From: Nocardioides marinisabuli
Lineage (GTDB): Bacteria; Actinomycetota; Actinomycetes; Propionibacteriales; Nocardioidaceae
Assembly: GCF_013466785.1 (NCBI RefSeq)
Contig: NZ_CP059163.1
Coordinates: 3,224,001 to 3,288,000, forward strand
Length of the DNA stretch: 64,000 bases
Direction: 5' to 3'
Part shown: one piece after another, positions 44,351 through 52,444 of the stretch
Layout: each line of letters opens with the position of its first letter
Position numbering within the stretch: the stretch's first letter is position 1
The notes under the pieces: model-generated
Told to the model about the DNA's origin: nothing
What the model saw: only the letters and a program-made list of their open reading frames with translations
Database searches by the model: none
Program-made: the position numbers and the translations under genes

Positions 44351-44860
44351 TCAGGCCGGGTCGAGGGGGACCAGCTCGCCGGCCGTGCGTACGCCGCCCC
44401 AGCGGCGTACCTCGCCGGGCAGGTCGAGGTGCTCGACCGGTGCGGCGTTCTCGTAGACGCCCCACTCGGCCCTCGGCAGCATCCACATGACCTCGAACTC
44501 GTTGCCGTCGGGGTCGGCGGCGTAGACGCTCTTGGTCGCGCCGTGGCTCGACTCACCGCTCAGCGCACCCAGCTCGGCCAGGGTCAGGCGCGCCGCCTCG
44601 AGGTCCTCGATCGTGTCGACCTGCCAGGCCAGGTGGTAGAGCCCGAGTGCGCCACGGGGCCGGGGTGACTGGGCGCCGACCCCGAAGAGCCCGAGGTCGT
44701 GGTGGTTGCCCGAGCGGGGTAGGCGCAGGAAGGCGGCGCGCGCTCGTGGCTCGCGGGCAACGACCTCCATGTCGAAGGCGGCCCGGTAGAAGTCGACGCT
44801 GCGCTCCAGGTCGGCGACGAAGAGCACGGCGTGGTTCAGGCGGACGGCGCTGACGGTCAT
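44351..44860 (-). CDS. VOC-family protein, CatE-like (catechol dioxygenase/glyoxalase superfamily)
   Basis: A 169-residue protein with two beta-alpha-beta-beta-beta modules: LNHAVLFVADLERSVDFYRAAFDMEVVARE, then LGLYHLAWQVDTIEDLEAAR and VYAADPDGNEFEVMW. The metal ligands are the His in LNHAV, the His in YHLAW and the Glu in NEFEV. It resembles catechol-2,3-dioxygenase CatE, which acts with DoxX-type CatD under a MarR-type regulator in Bacillus. ATG 44860 follows GAGGGA. An 18-bp palindrome lies just upstream. Confidence 0.82.
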   Translation of the reverse strand: MTVSAVRLNHAVLFVADLERSVDFYRAAFDMEVVAREPRARAAFLRLPRSGNHHDLGLFGVGAQSPRPRGALGLYHLAWQVDTIEDLEAARLTLAELGALSGESSHGATKSVYAADPDGNEFEVMWMLPRAEWGVYENAAPVEHLDLPGEVRRWGGVRTAGELVPLDPA

Positions 44861-44878
44861 GACGCGCTCCCTCGTAAG

Positions 44879-44896
44879 TGATTGTTCTTTCAATCA
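44879..44896. promoter_or_regulatory. 18-bp perfect palindrome upstream of the VOC gene
   Basis: TGATTG (44879-44884) and CAATCA (44891-44896) are a perfect inverted repeat around TTCTTT, 19 bases before ATG 44860 on the minus strand. It is AT-rich and placed to block the promoter. Confidence 0.55.
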
Positions 44897-44950
44897 TAAC
44901 CCCCCGTGAACCGCTCCCGCGGGTCAGTCCTCGCAGGTGAACCCGCAGCA

Positions 44951-45001
44951 GCGGTGCGCCAGCAACCGGAAGTGGTCGACGGATGGTTGCTGGCCCACCG
45001 C
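44951..45001. repeat. 51-bp palindromic interspersed repeat, copy 2
   Basis: Outer arms GCGGTG (44951-44956) and CACCGC (44996-45001) and inner arms CCAGCAACC (44959-44967) and GGTTGCTGG (44985-44993) pair. Its length and arm order are the same as at 4990-5040, while the 17-base loop is unrelated. Confidence 0.7.
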
Positions 45002-45017
45002 TGACCCCGGGCATGCG

Positions 45018-45048
45018 ACGAGGGCCCCGGCGCAGCCGGGGCCCTCGT
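45018..45048 (-). terminator. Very strong hairpin, 13-bp perfect stem
   Basis: ACGAGGGCCCCGG (45018-45030) and CCGGGGCCCTCGT (45036-45048) pair around CGCAG. No intact gene now ends here; it probably terminated a minus-strand gene whose body has been lost at the repeat boundary. Confidence 0.65.
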
Positions 45049-45049
45049 C

Positions 45050-45068
45050 CTCGAACGATGCGTTCGAG
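45050..45068 (-). terminator. Companion hairpin, 8-bp stem
   Basis: CTCGAACG (45050-45057) and CGTTCGAG (45061-45068) pair around ATG. It is directly next to the 13-bp hairpin, forming a double terminator. Confidence 0.5.
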
Positions 45069-45088
45069 CTCTACGTGCACACGTGACT

Positions 45089-45134
45089 AGATGTCGTAGT
45101 ACTGGTGCCCTTGTGGCGCTGACCTGCGAAAACG
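45089..45134. repeat. att-like direct repeat, left copy
   Basis: AGATGTCGTAGTACTG (45089-45104), 13 unmatched bases, then GCTGACCTGCGAAAACG (45118-45134). The same two blocks, 14 bases apart, recur in direct orientation at 61016-61062; the first block is identical and the second differs at one base. Confidence 0.65.
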
Positions 45135-45150
45135 CGCCTACACGAGCGCG

Positions 45151-45174
45151 GTGGGGTGCATCTGGTACGCACAG
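45151..45174. repeat. 24-bp direct repeat, left copy
   Basis: It starts GTGGGGTGCA and ends GGTACGCACAG; a copy with three mismatches is at 60890-60913 in the same orientation, just inside the opposite edge of the putative island. Confidence 0.65.
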
Positions 45175-45295
45175 GATCGAGAACAAATTGCTCACGTCAC
45201 ATCGTGCGGGCACGTGACGTTGAGTGCTTCTTGCAAGTGAAGATGGGCAGGTGTGCCGTCTTGGGCCGCGCGCGGTCAGTGGAGCGCGGATCGTC

Positions 45296-45364
45296 CTGCA
45301 TTGACCTGACCAACGCGACCGTGTGCATCTCGTCGGCACCCTCGTAAGCGAGCACCGAATTCAT
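45296..45364 (-). pseudogene. Acyl-CoA dehydrogenase C-terminal remnant
   Basis: The frame reads MNSVLAYEGADEMHTVALVR on the minus strand, the last conserved block of acyl-CoA dehydrogenases (EGADEMHT-type ending). Neither the rest of the gene nor a proper C-terminus is present, so this is a fragment left after deletion or recombination. Confidence 0.6.
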
Positions 45365-45572
45365 GTGGTCGTGTCGCGGATCACGGGGTACGCCAAGGAG
45401 ATTCGCTCGCGCCCAGGGCGGTCCGTGACGTCCGGCAGATGTCGATCCGCCCACACGCTGAGCGTCTGAGGCTCCCCTCCCGCCAAAGCAACCGGCCGTC
45501 GCCGTAGCACGCCACGGGCTGCAGGCGGGCATACCTGCGGCCATCGATACTGGAAGTGATCTTTTCAGAAGG

Positions 45573-45696
45573 TCATACGGTGGCCGTGATTCCTCGGTCG
45601 ACGACGAGCGCCCCGCATGTCATGTAGGACGAGGCCGGATACGCAAGAGGCAAGAGCGCCGCGTCCAGCTCGTCCTGTTCGCCGAAGCGGTTAAGG
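45573..45696 (-). pseudogene. SDR C-terminal remnant
   Basis: The minus strand encodes LNRFGEQDELDAALLPLA, then SSYMTCGALVVDRGI and a short end, the usual last 40 residues of short-chain dehydrogenases (normally YMTG...VDGG). The catalytic part is missing, and VDRG replaces VDGG. It is a relic. Confidence 0.65.
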
Positions 45697-45761
45697 ACGC
45701 TCGAGTGGCAACCATCCTGCGCATTCCGCGCCATGGGCCTGTGCTTTACCAAGCGCTGGAA

Positions 45762-45800
45762 GACCCGGGCGCCAGTCGGGGGATTGCTGGCGCCCGGGTC
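45762..45800 (-). terminator. Strong hairpin, 14-bp perfect stem, after the flavin reductase gene
   Basis: GACCCGGGCGCCAG (45762-45775) and CTGGCGCCCGGGTC (45787-45800) pair around an 11-base loop, 38 bases past the stop codon of the minus-strand gene. Confidence 0.7.
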
Positions 45801-45837
45801 GACGGGGGACGCTCCGAGCGTCGGGGGGAGATGCTGG

Positions 45838-46494
45838 TCAGGTGGGCTGTCCGGCGAGGCCGTAGGCCTCTGCAGGGTCGGCGTTGGGAATCTGCATCTC
45901 GAAGGTGTCGGTCACGACGGTGTAGTCGAAGTAGCCCATCCGGGCGATCGGCTTGATGCGGGGGATGTCGAGCCTGCCGTCGGGTGTCAGCACGTTGTCA
46001 TCGATGTGGATCCGTTCGACCTTGGCGAAGACGATGTCGATGGTGCCGACGTTGGAGTCACCGGTCATGCGGTGGGTGGAGAGGTAGCGGCACTCGAAGT
46101 GCACCGGGCTCTCGGCCACGAGAGGGATCGGCGCGAGCTCGGCGTATCCCTTGGTAACCCCGCAGCGGTCGAACTCGCTTTCGTGCGGGGGCAGTGCCAT
46201 GGCGCTGATGTTGACTGCTTCGCGCAGGTCCCAGGTGGCCATGTTCCAGACGAACCAGCCGGTCTGTTCGGCGTTGAGGACCGTGTCCTTGCGTCGGCCG
46301 TCGGGGTACTGGTTCGCGGAAAACATCACCATCGGGGGGTCGAAGGTGAGGTTCTGCCACTGGCTGTACGGGGCGAGGTTCTCCACGCCGTCGGGGGAGA
46401 CGCTGGAGAGCCAGCCGATGGGACGCGGGACGGTGCAGCTCTTGAACGGGGAGAAGGGCAGCGGGCTCTTCTCGGTGGCGGGGTCAAACTTCAT
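45838..46494 (-). CDS. Flavin reductase family protein (DIM6/NTAB type)
   Basis: A 218-residue FMN-binding split-barrel protein. CTVPRPIGWLSSVSPDGVENLAPYSQ is the flavin-binding signature, followed by PPMVMFSAN and the domain end. It either reduces FMN for a two-component monooxygenase or is an FMN oxidoreductase. No monooxygenase gene is adjacent. It lies 53 bases after the NCS1 permease gene on the same strand, which suggests that it acts on the imported compound, as RutF does in uracil breakdown; this is only an analogy. Confidence 0.82.
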   Translation of the reverse strand: MKFDPATEKSPLPFSPFKSCTVPRPIGWLSSVSPDGVENLAPYSQWQNLTFDPPMVMFSANQYPDGRRKDTVLNAEQTGWFVWNMATWDLREAVNISAMALPPHESEFDRCGVTKGYAELAPIPLVAESPVHFECRYLSTHRMTGDSNVGTIDIVFAKVERIHIDDNVLTPDGRLDIPRIKPIARMGYFDYTVVTDTFEMQIPNADPAEAYGLAGQPT

Positions 46495-46547
46495 GGTGGA
46501 GGTCCTTGCTGGGTAGAAGTCGCGGTCAACGCTGGTCGGCGCGTCTG

Positions 46548-47939
46548 TCAGCGCTGGGTGGCGAGGACGCGGCGTGCGGCGATCTCGTTGCGGACGCGGC
46601 CGGAGAAGGCGTAGTAGAGGCCGCCGGCGACGACGAGGCCGAGGAGCCAGGAGATCTCTGCGCCGCCCATCCAGTCGGCGATGGGGCCGACGTAGAAGGT
46701 GCTGTTCATGAAGGGGATCTGGATGAGCACGCCGACGGCGTAGGCGAGCATGGCGCCCTTGTTGAAGCGGCCGTAGATGCCGTCGGGGTTGAAGAGTGCG
46801 TCGACGTCGTACTGCTCCTTGCGGACCAGGTAGTAGTCGACGAGGTTGATCGCCGACCACGGGGTCATGAAGTAGAGCAGGAAGAGCAGGAAGTCGGTGA
46901 AGGAGGCGAGGAAGTTGTCGGTTGCGGCGAGCGCAATGGCCAGGGCGGCTGCGGAGATCAGGGCAATGTAGATGACGCGGTGGCGTGGCTCGATGCGGGA
47001 CTGGCGTGTGAGGCTGGTGACGATGGTGGCCACGGACATGTAGCCGCCGTAGGAGCTGAGCGTGTTCCCGGTGAGCTTGCCGCAGATGACGGCGAGCAGC
47101 ACGACGACGGAGAACGCCCCGCCGAGGTCGGCCAGGAAGCCGACCTGGTTGCCGAGGAAGCCGACCCCACCCAGGGCGGCCGCGAGAGCGCCCAGGATCA
47201 TCGCGGCCGAGGCGCCGACGACGCTGCCGAGGAAGGTCCAGCCGATGGTGGCGGACTTGGGGGTGTCCTCGGGCAGGTAGCGGGAGTAGTCGGCGATGTA
47301 GGGGCCGAAGGTCAGCTGCCAGGAGGCTGCCAGTGAGATGCCGAGGATGAAGGGTGCGGCCGCGAACGTGGTGTCGGACAGCGCGTCCCCGGTGGCGGGC
47401 TCGGTGAGCATCTTGATGAACAGGCCGGTGAAGACGACTCCGCTGAGCACGGCCGCGACGTGCGAGAACCGGTGGATGTGGCGGTAGCCGAAGATCGCGA
47501 GCGCGGTGGACATCAGGGCGAACAGCACCGAGCCGACCTCGGGGGAGATGTGCAACAGACGTGACATCGCCTGACCGCCGAGGACCAGGCCGGTGGCGTA
47601 GAACCCGAGGAAGATCATCAGCGCCAGGACGAGGGGAAGGATCGCGCCGAAGTAGCCGAACTGGGCGCGGCTCTGGATCATCTGCGGCACCCCGAGGCGG
47701 GGCCCCTGGGCGGAGTGCAGCGCGGTGAAGAATCCACCCACCACGTTGCCGAGGAGGATCGCCGGGATCGCCCACAGCGCGGTGTTGCCCAGGATGACGA
47801 ACAGGGCTCCCGTCACCACGGCGGTGATGGAGGTGTTGGCGGCGAACCACACGAAGAGCAGGCTGCGGGGGGAGCCGTGGCGCTCGGCGAGGGGGATGTG
47901 GTCGATGGAGCGTTGTTCGATGGTCGAGGTCGTAGCCAT
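46548..47939 (-). CDS. NCS1-family purine/cytosine-type permease
   Basis: A 463-residue membrane protein with about 12 helices. It starts IPLAERHGSPRSLLFVWFAANTS, the NCS1 entry motif, and has GPRLGVPQMIQSRAQFGYFG (substrate/sodium site), FGPYIADYSRYLP and FMTPWSAINLVDYYLVRK. The family imports cytosine, purines, allantoin, hydantoins or thiamine precursors. It is divergent from the GntR gene, with a 26-bp palindrome between them, so expression is probably induced by the transported compound. Confidence 0.88.
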   Translation of the reverse strand: MATTSTIEQRSIDHIPLAERHGSPRSLLFVWFAANTSITAVVTGALFVILGNTALWAIPAILLGNVVGGFFTALHSAQGPRLGVPQMIQSRAQFGYFGAILPLVLALMIFLGFYATGLVLGGQAMSRLLHISPEVGSVLFALMSTALAIFGYRHIHRFSHVAAVLSGVVFTGLFIKMLTEPATGDALSDTTFAAAPFILGISLAASWQLTFGPYIADYSRYLPEDTPKSATIGWTFLGSVVGASAAMILGALAAALGGVGFLGNQVGFLADLGGAFSVVVLLAVICGKLTGNTLSSYGGYMSVATIVTSLTRQSRIEPRHRVIYIALISAAALAIALAATDNFLASFTDFLLFLLYFMTPWSAINLVDYYLVRKEQYDVDALFNPDGIYGRFNKGAMLAYAVGVLIQIPFMNSTFYVGPIADWMGGAEISWLLGLVVAGGLYYAFSGRVRNEIAARRVLATQR

Positions 47940-48014
47940 GTCGGCTCCCTAGTGGTGGGCGTTCACGGTCGCATGAGCGCGGGAGTGTGAGCGGCGTCTC
48001 AGTGGTAGGCTCCG

Positions 48015-48040
48015 TATGCAACCAGTATATTGGCTGCATA
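48015..48040. promoter_or_regulatory. 26-bp near-perfect palindrome, GntR operator candidate
   Basis: TATGCA (48015-48020) and TGCATA (48035-48040) are perfect outer arms; CCA and TGG match inside, and the centre is TATA. In total 22 of 26 positions are symmetric. It lies in the divergent promoter of the NCS1 permease and GntR genes and is AT-rich. Confidence 0.65.
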
Positions 48041-48139
48041 TCAAGGGTCGATAGAAAAATTTCGCCGTTGTCCTCAGTTGGGATCGCGGAGGCTGGTGGC
48101 CGGACACCTAGGATTCGGCAGAACGAAGGAGGCCGGGCA

Positions 48140-48793
48140 ATGACCGAGATCGGCAAGGCAGCGCAGGCCTACCGAGACATCGAGCGCATGGTGGTGTTCG
48201 GCCAGATCGAGCCGGGCTCCCTGGTGTCCGAGTCGTTCCTTATGGAGCAGACGGGGTTGGGGCGCACGCCGGTGCGGGAGGCGTTGCAGCGGCTCTCGCG
48301 CAACCGGATGGTGGAGATCCACCCGAACAAGGGCGTACTCATCCCTTCCACGTCGGTGGAGGCGCAGCTGCGGATGCTGGAGCTTCGACGTGTGCTCGAG
48401 GCGCTCGCCGTGCGTCTGGCGTGCGAGCGGGCCGTTCCCGCCGATCGCGTCGGGATGGAGGAGATGGTGGAGCGCCTCGAGCACGGGGGTTTCGACCTCA
48501 AGGGCTACGCGGAAACCGTGCGCGGCACTCATGACCTGATCGTGGCGGGAGCTCATAACGAGTACCTCGCGGACGCGATGGCACCCCTCCAAGGCCTGTC
48601 TCGGCGGTTCTGGTTCACCCACGTCACCGACGTGGACACCGAGATCAAGGCCGGCGCAACCCTCCATGTGGCCATCTTGAGGGCGATCCTCGGACGCGAT
48701 CCGGACGCCGCCGAAGCGGCCGCCTTGGATCTGAACGACTACCTGGTCGATTTCGCCTACGGCACGCTCAGTCCCCGGGGCAGGCGCCGGTGA
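48140..48793 (+). CDS. GntR-family regulator with FCD domain
   Basis: A 217-residue regulator. Winged helix: YRDIERMVVFGQIEPGSLVSESFLMEQTGLGRTPVREALQRLSRNRMVEIHPNKGVLI. The helical FCD domain contains the metal histidines in GTHDLIVAGAHN and LHVAIL. GAAGGAGG is 7 bases before ATG 48140. It probably represses the divergent NCS1 permease/flavin reductase operon through the palindrome at 48015-48040. Confidence 0.87.
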   Translation: MTEIGKAAQAYRDIERMVVFGQIEPGSLVSESFLMEQTGLGRTPVREALQRLSRNRMVEIHPNKGVLIPSTSVEAQLRMLELRRVLEALAVRLACERAVPADRVGMEEMVERLEHGGFDLKGYAETVRGTHDLIVAGAHNEYLADAMAPLQGLSRRFWFTHVTDVDTEIKAGATLHVAILRAILGRDPDAAEAAALDLNDYLVDFAYGTLSPRGRRR

Positions 48794-48844
48794 GGGGGGG
48801 GCAGCCGTGCTCGGCGCGGACTGGTCGGCACGATAGGAGCACGC

Positions 48845-49470
48845 GTGGCGCAGGTTCCTGCGGGAGCTCACACGTTGAAGCTCTTGACCTAGTTGGCGCA
48901 GCAGGTCACGCCCGTGGCGGCGTCCATGTCCCGCGACCTGGCGTTGCCGCGCTCGGGCACCTATCACCTGCTCGACACCATGATCGACGCCGGTTACGTG
49001 ACGCACTACCCAGATCAGCGGTCTACGGTCTGGGGCTCTCGGCCTACGAGCTCGCTAGCGGTTACATGCGTCAGGAGTCCGTTCAGCGTCTTGCTCGCCG
49101 ACCACTGGCGGACCCTGCCGACCGCAGTGGGCACAGCGCCCATCTGTCGGTCCTCCATGGGCGCGAGATCGTGTACGTCATCGAGGAGCGCGCGCGGGGC
49201 GGGTACGGCTTATCACCGTTGTCGGGGCCAGGCTTCCCGCACACACGACGGCCTCGGGCCGCGCCATGCTGGCAGAGCTGCCACCGGCGCAGGTGCGGGC
49301 GCTGTACCCGAGTGCAAAGGACCTGCTTGGCAGTGCGCTGTCAGGCCCGCGGACACCGATCGAGCTGCGACGAGCGCTGAGCGACGTACGAAGCGCTGGT
49401 GTCGCCAGCGACGAGGGGGAGGTCACTCCGGGCCAGGCATCCCTGGCCCGCGACGGCCAACCGATCACGG
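48845..49470 (+). pseudogene. Broken IclR-family regulator
   Basis: The helix-turn-helix part (LAQQVTPVAASMSRDLALPRS, then TYHLLDTMIDAGYVTHY), the ligand-domain part (YGLGLSAYELASGYMRQES, then LSVLHGREIVYVIEE) and a third part (MLAELPPAQVRALYPSAKD) follow in order but in three different frames. An in-frame TAG stops the first part after 15 codons from GTG 48845. The gene has lost function by a nonsense change plus at least two frameshifts, and its end runs directly into a lipase remnant. Confidence 0.8.
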
Positions 49471-49761
49471 CGCAGCTCACGGAGGAGCCGTCCCGCACCG
49501 CGGTCGCCGAGCAGAAGCTGGGCATGCGGCGACCGGCCGTACCCGTCCTGGTCACCGAGAACGTCCTCGACGACGTTATCCCGTATGCCGTGGGACGAGG
49601 GGTCGCCGAGCGTTGGTGGGACCGGGGCGCGACGGTGAGGTTGGCGACCAACACTGCTCCGACCCGCGTCGGCGGGGCGTTGCTGCTTTCCCGAGTCGTT
49701 CGCCTTCCTCGAGGCCCGCTTCGCCGGACTGCCCGCGATCAACAGCTGCTGGCGGATCTGA
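49471..49761 (+). pseudogene. Secretory-lipase C-terminal remnant
   Basis: The segment reads VLVTENVLDDVIPYAVGRGV, then WWDRGATVRLA, then after a frameshift FPESFAFLEARFAGLPAINS and a final CW. This matches the last quarter of secretory (LIP-type) lipases, including the catalytic Asp region in LDDVIPY. The first three quarters are absent, and the remnant is joined to the IclR remnant at about 49470. Confidence 0.7.
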
Positions 49762-50071
49762 GCCAAATGCCCCCGCAGTTCGAGATGACGGGAGCGCTGA
49801 AGCGGGATTGCCGGGGGACGACGTATCCGAGGTCTCGACTGTCTGCCGATCCAGATCACCTCATCCCGACGCCGAGTCGGCCTCATAGCCGAGCTCAGAT
49901 CCGTCGACGACGTACCAGCCCGTGCGGTCGGTGTCCTCCGCCGAGAACTGCCTCGTCGAGGTAGAACTGCCTCGTCGAGGTCGCTCTTGCGAGCGAGGAG
50001 GGGTAGAAGCCGTTGTCGTTGTCGACCCGGTGGACGAGAGTCGCGGGACCATGCAGGCAAGGGCGCGCCTG
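49762..50071. other. Non-coding or decayed stretch
   Basis: About 310 bases between the lipase remnant and the end of ppsA. It contains a 19-bp tandem duplication (49944-49981). Open frames exist on both strands, but none shows a recognisable motif or ribosome site. Confidence 0.5.
49944..49981. repeat. 19-bp tandem duplication
   Basis: AGAACTGCCTCGTCGAGGT occurs twice head to tail at 49944-49962 and 49963-49981 without a mismatch. Each copy includes the near palindrome CCTCGTCGAGG. Confidence 0.85.
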
Positions 50072-52444
50072 TCATCGGCTCCCGGCTGCGGCCAGCATGA
50101 GCCAGGTGTCGACGACGGTGTCGGGGGTGAGTGACATCGACGCGATGCCCTGGTTGAGCAGCCACGCGGCGAGGTCAGGGTGGTCGCTAGGGCCTTGGCC
50201 GCAGATGCCGACGTACTTGTCGGCGTCGCGGCACGCCTTGATGGCGCGTTCGAGCATGAACAATACGGCGGGGTCGCGCTCGTCGAAGGAGCCTGCGACG
50301 AGCGCTGAGTCGCGGTCGAGGCCGAGCGTCAGCTGGGTCATGTCGTTGGAGCCTATGGAGAAGCCGTCGAAGCGCTCGAGGAACTGCTCGGCCAGGATGG
50401 CGTTGGAGGGGACCTCGCACATCATGATGACCTGGAGGTCGTTCTCGCCGCGGACCAGGCCGTGCTGGGCGAGCAGGGAGATGACGCCGTCGGCCTCGGC
50501 GAGGGTGCGCACGAACGGGATCATGATCTTGACGTTGGTCAGGCCCATGTCGTCGCGCACGAACTTCAGTGCTTCGGCTTCCATGGCGAAGCAGTCCGCG
50601 AAGTCCTCCGACAGGTACCGCGAGGCGCCGCGGTAGCCGATCATCGGGTTCTCCTCGTCGGGCTCGTAGAGCTCGCCGCCGGTGAGGTTGGCGTACTCGT
50701 TGGACTTGAAGTCGCTCATGCGGACGATGACCGGTTCGGGGGCGAAGGCTGCGGCGAGCATCGAGACGCCTTCGGCGACCCGTTGCACGAAGTAGTCGCG
50801 GGGGCTCGGGTAGGCCTTGATGGTCGTGGCGATCTGGGAGCGCAGGGGCTCGTCAAGGGTCGTGTGGTCGAGCAGGGCCTTGGGGTGGATGCCGATCTGT
50901 CGGTTGATGATGAACTCCAGCCGGGCGAGGCCGACGCCGGCGTGGGGGAGCCGTGCGAAGGCGAATGCCTGCTCGGGGGTGCCGACGTTCATCATGATCT
51001 TGGTGGGGATGCCGGGCATGGAGGCCAGCTCGGTCTCCTCGACGGTGAAGTCGAGCCGGCCGTCGTAGACCAGCCCGGTGTCGCCCTCGGCGCAGGAGAC
51101 GGTGACCTCGCGTCCGTCGGCGAGCTCGCGGGTGGCGTCGCCGGTGCCGACGACGGCGGGGATGCCGAGTTCGCGGGCGATGATCGCGGCGTGGCAGGTG
51201 CGTCCGCCGCGGTTGGTGATGATCGCGGAGGCCCGCTTCATGATGGGCTCCCAGTCGGGGTCGGTCATGTCGGCCACGAGGACCTCGCCGGGGTTGAAGT
51301 CGTGCATCTGGTCGATCGAGGTCATGACACGTACGGCGCCGGCACCGATCTTCTGGCCGATGGCGCGGCCTTCGACGACCACCGTGCCCGTGTCGGTCAT
51401 CCGGAACCGCTGCTGCTTCCCGGCTCGCGACATCACGGTCTCGGGGCGGGCCTGGAGGATGTAGAGCTGTCCGTCGAGGCCGTCCTTGCCCCACTCGATG
51501 TCCATCGGACGGCCGTAGTGCTCCTCGATGGTGAGCGCGTGCCGGGCGAGCTCCTCCACCTCGGCGTCGGTGAGGCTGAGCAGTCCGCGTTCGGTCGGGT
51601 CGGTGTCGATGAAGGCGGTGGTCCTGCCGACCGAGGGGTCGTCGGTGTAGACCATCTTGGTGGCCTTCGACCCGACTCCGCGCTTGAGGATCGCGGGACG
51701 TCCGGCGCGCAGGGCCGGCTTGTGGACGTAGAACTCGTCGGGGTTGACCGCGCCCTGGACGACGGCCTCGCCGAGTCCGTAGGAGGAGGTCACGAACACC
51801 GCGTCGTCGAAGCCGGACTCGGTGTCCATCGTGAACATCACCCCCGACGCCCCGATGTCCGAGCGCACCATCTGCTGCACGCCTGCCGAGACCGCGACGC
51901 TGTCGTGTTCGAAGTCGTGGTGCACGCGATACGTGATGGCCCGGTCGTTGTAGAGGGAGGCGAAGACCTCGCGGATCGCCTGGAGCACGCTGTCGATGCC
52001 GGTGATGTTGAGGAAGGTCTCCTGCTGGCCGGCGAAGGAGGCGTCGGGGAGGTCCTCGGCGGTGGCGCTGGAGCGTACGGCGAACGAGACGTCGTCGCGC
52101 CCGTTCACCAATCTCTCGTACGCGGCACGGATGTCGGCCTCGAGGTCCTCGGGGAACGGCCGGTTGGCGACGGACTCGCGCAGGGACTTGCCGACGCGGG
52201 CGAGCTGTTGGGTGTCGTCGATGTCGAGACCCTTGAGGGCGTGGGAGATCTCCTCGGCCAGGCCGGTGTCGCCGATGAAGCGTCGGAATGCGTCGGCGGT
52301 GGTGGCGAATCCGTCGGGGACGTTGACGCCCAGCGAGGCGAGGTTGCTGACCATCTCGCCCAGGGAGGAGTTCTTGCCGCCGACCTGTTCGAGGTCGCCC
52401 AGGCCGAGCTCGGCGAAGGGGCGGACGTGGGGGGACTCGCTCAT
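50072..52444 (-). CDS. ppsA: Phosphoenolpyruvate synthase (pyruvate, water dikinase)
   Basis: A 790-residue enzyme of normal length. The N-terminal ATP-grasp domain begins [18 protein letters not shown]; the swivelling phosphohistidine is in [15 protein letters not shown] (about residue 410); the C-terminal barrel has [22 protein letters not shown] and the catalytic Cys in [12 protein letters not shown]. It converts pyruvate and ATP to PEP, AMP and phosphate. It is the last gene of the lactate operon, so pyruvate formed from lactate can go straight into gluconeogenesis. ATG 52444 overlaps the ppsR stop (ATGA). Confidence 0.93.
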   Translation of the reverse strand: MSESPHVRPFAELGLGDLEQVGGKNSSLGEMVSNLASLGVNVPDGFATTADAFRRFIGDTGLAEEISHALKGLDIDDTQQLARVGKSLRESVANRPFPEDLEADIRAAYERLVNGRDDVSFAVRSSATAEDLPDASFAGQQETFLNITGIDSVLQAIREVFASLYNDRAITYRVHHDFEHDSVAVSAGVQQMVRSDIGASGVMFTMDTESGFDDAVFVTSSYGLGEAVVQGAVNPDEFYVHKPALRAGRPAILKRGVGSKATKMVYTDDPSVGRTTAFIDTDPTERGLLSLTDAEVEELARHALTIEEHYGRPMDIEWGKDGLDGQLYILQARPETVMSRAGKQQRFRMTDTGTVVVEGRAIGQKIGAGAVRVMTSIDQMHDFNPGEVLVADMTDPDWEPIMKRASAIITNRGGRTCHAAIIARELGIPAVVGTGDATRELADGREVTVSCAEGDTGLVYDGRLDFTVEETELASMPGIPTKIMMNVGTPEQAFAFARLPHAGVGLARLEFIINRQIGIHPKALLDHTTLDEPLRSQIATTIKAYPSPRDYFVQRVAEGVSMLAAAFAPEPVIVRMSDFKSNEYANLTGGELYEPDEENPMIGYRGASRYLSEDFADCFAMEAEALKFVRDDMGLTNVKIMIPFVRTLAEADGVISLLAQHGLVRGENDLQVIMMCEVPSNAILAEQFLERFDGFSIGSNDMTQLTLGLDRDSALVAGSFDERDPAVLFMLERAIKACRDADKYVGICGQGPSDHPDLAAWLLNQGIASMSLTPDTVVDTWLMLAAAGSR

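Larger units (their letters stand above)
45175..45837. other. Gene-poor, decayed stretch at the left edge of the island
   Basis: About 660 bases without an intact gene. It holds a remnant of an acyl-CoA dehydrogenase end (45296-45364), a remnant of an SDR end (45573-45696) and the terminator of the flavin reductase gene (45762-45800). Base composition is less GC-rich than the flanks. Confidence 0.65.

Noticed and set aside
45089..45104. The repeat block as the conserved end (QYYDI, stop) of a protein gene on the minus strand
   Set aside because: Both copies could encode this ending, but the spacing to the next conserved block is 13 bases on one side and 14 on the other, which breaks any common upstream frame; a DNA site explains the conservation better.
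44898..45340. tRNA or tmRNA at the possible island integration site
   Set aside because: I could not find a cloverleaf or a TTCGA-type T-loop with matching acceptor stem; the hairpins present are simple terminators.
45705..46614. A 293-codon plus-strand frame
   Set aside because: It lies antisense to the flavin reductase gene, whose FMN-binding motif and terminator are clear on the minus strand.
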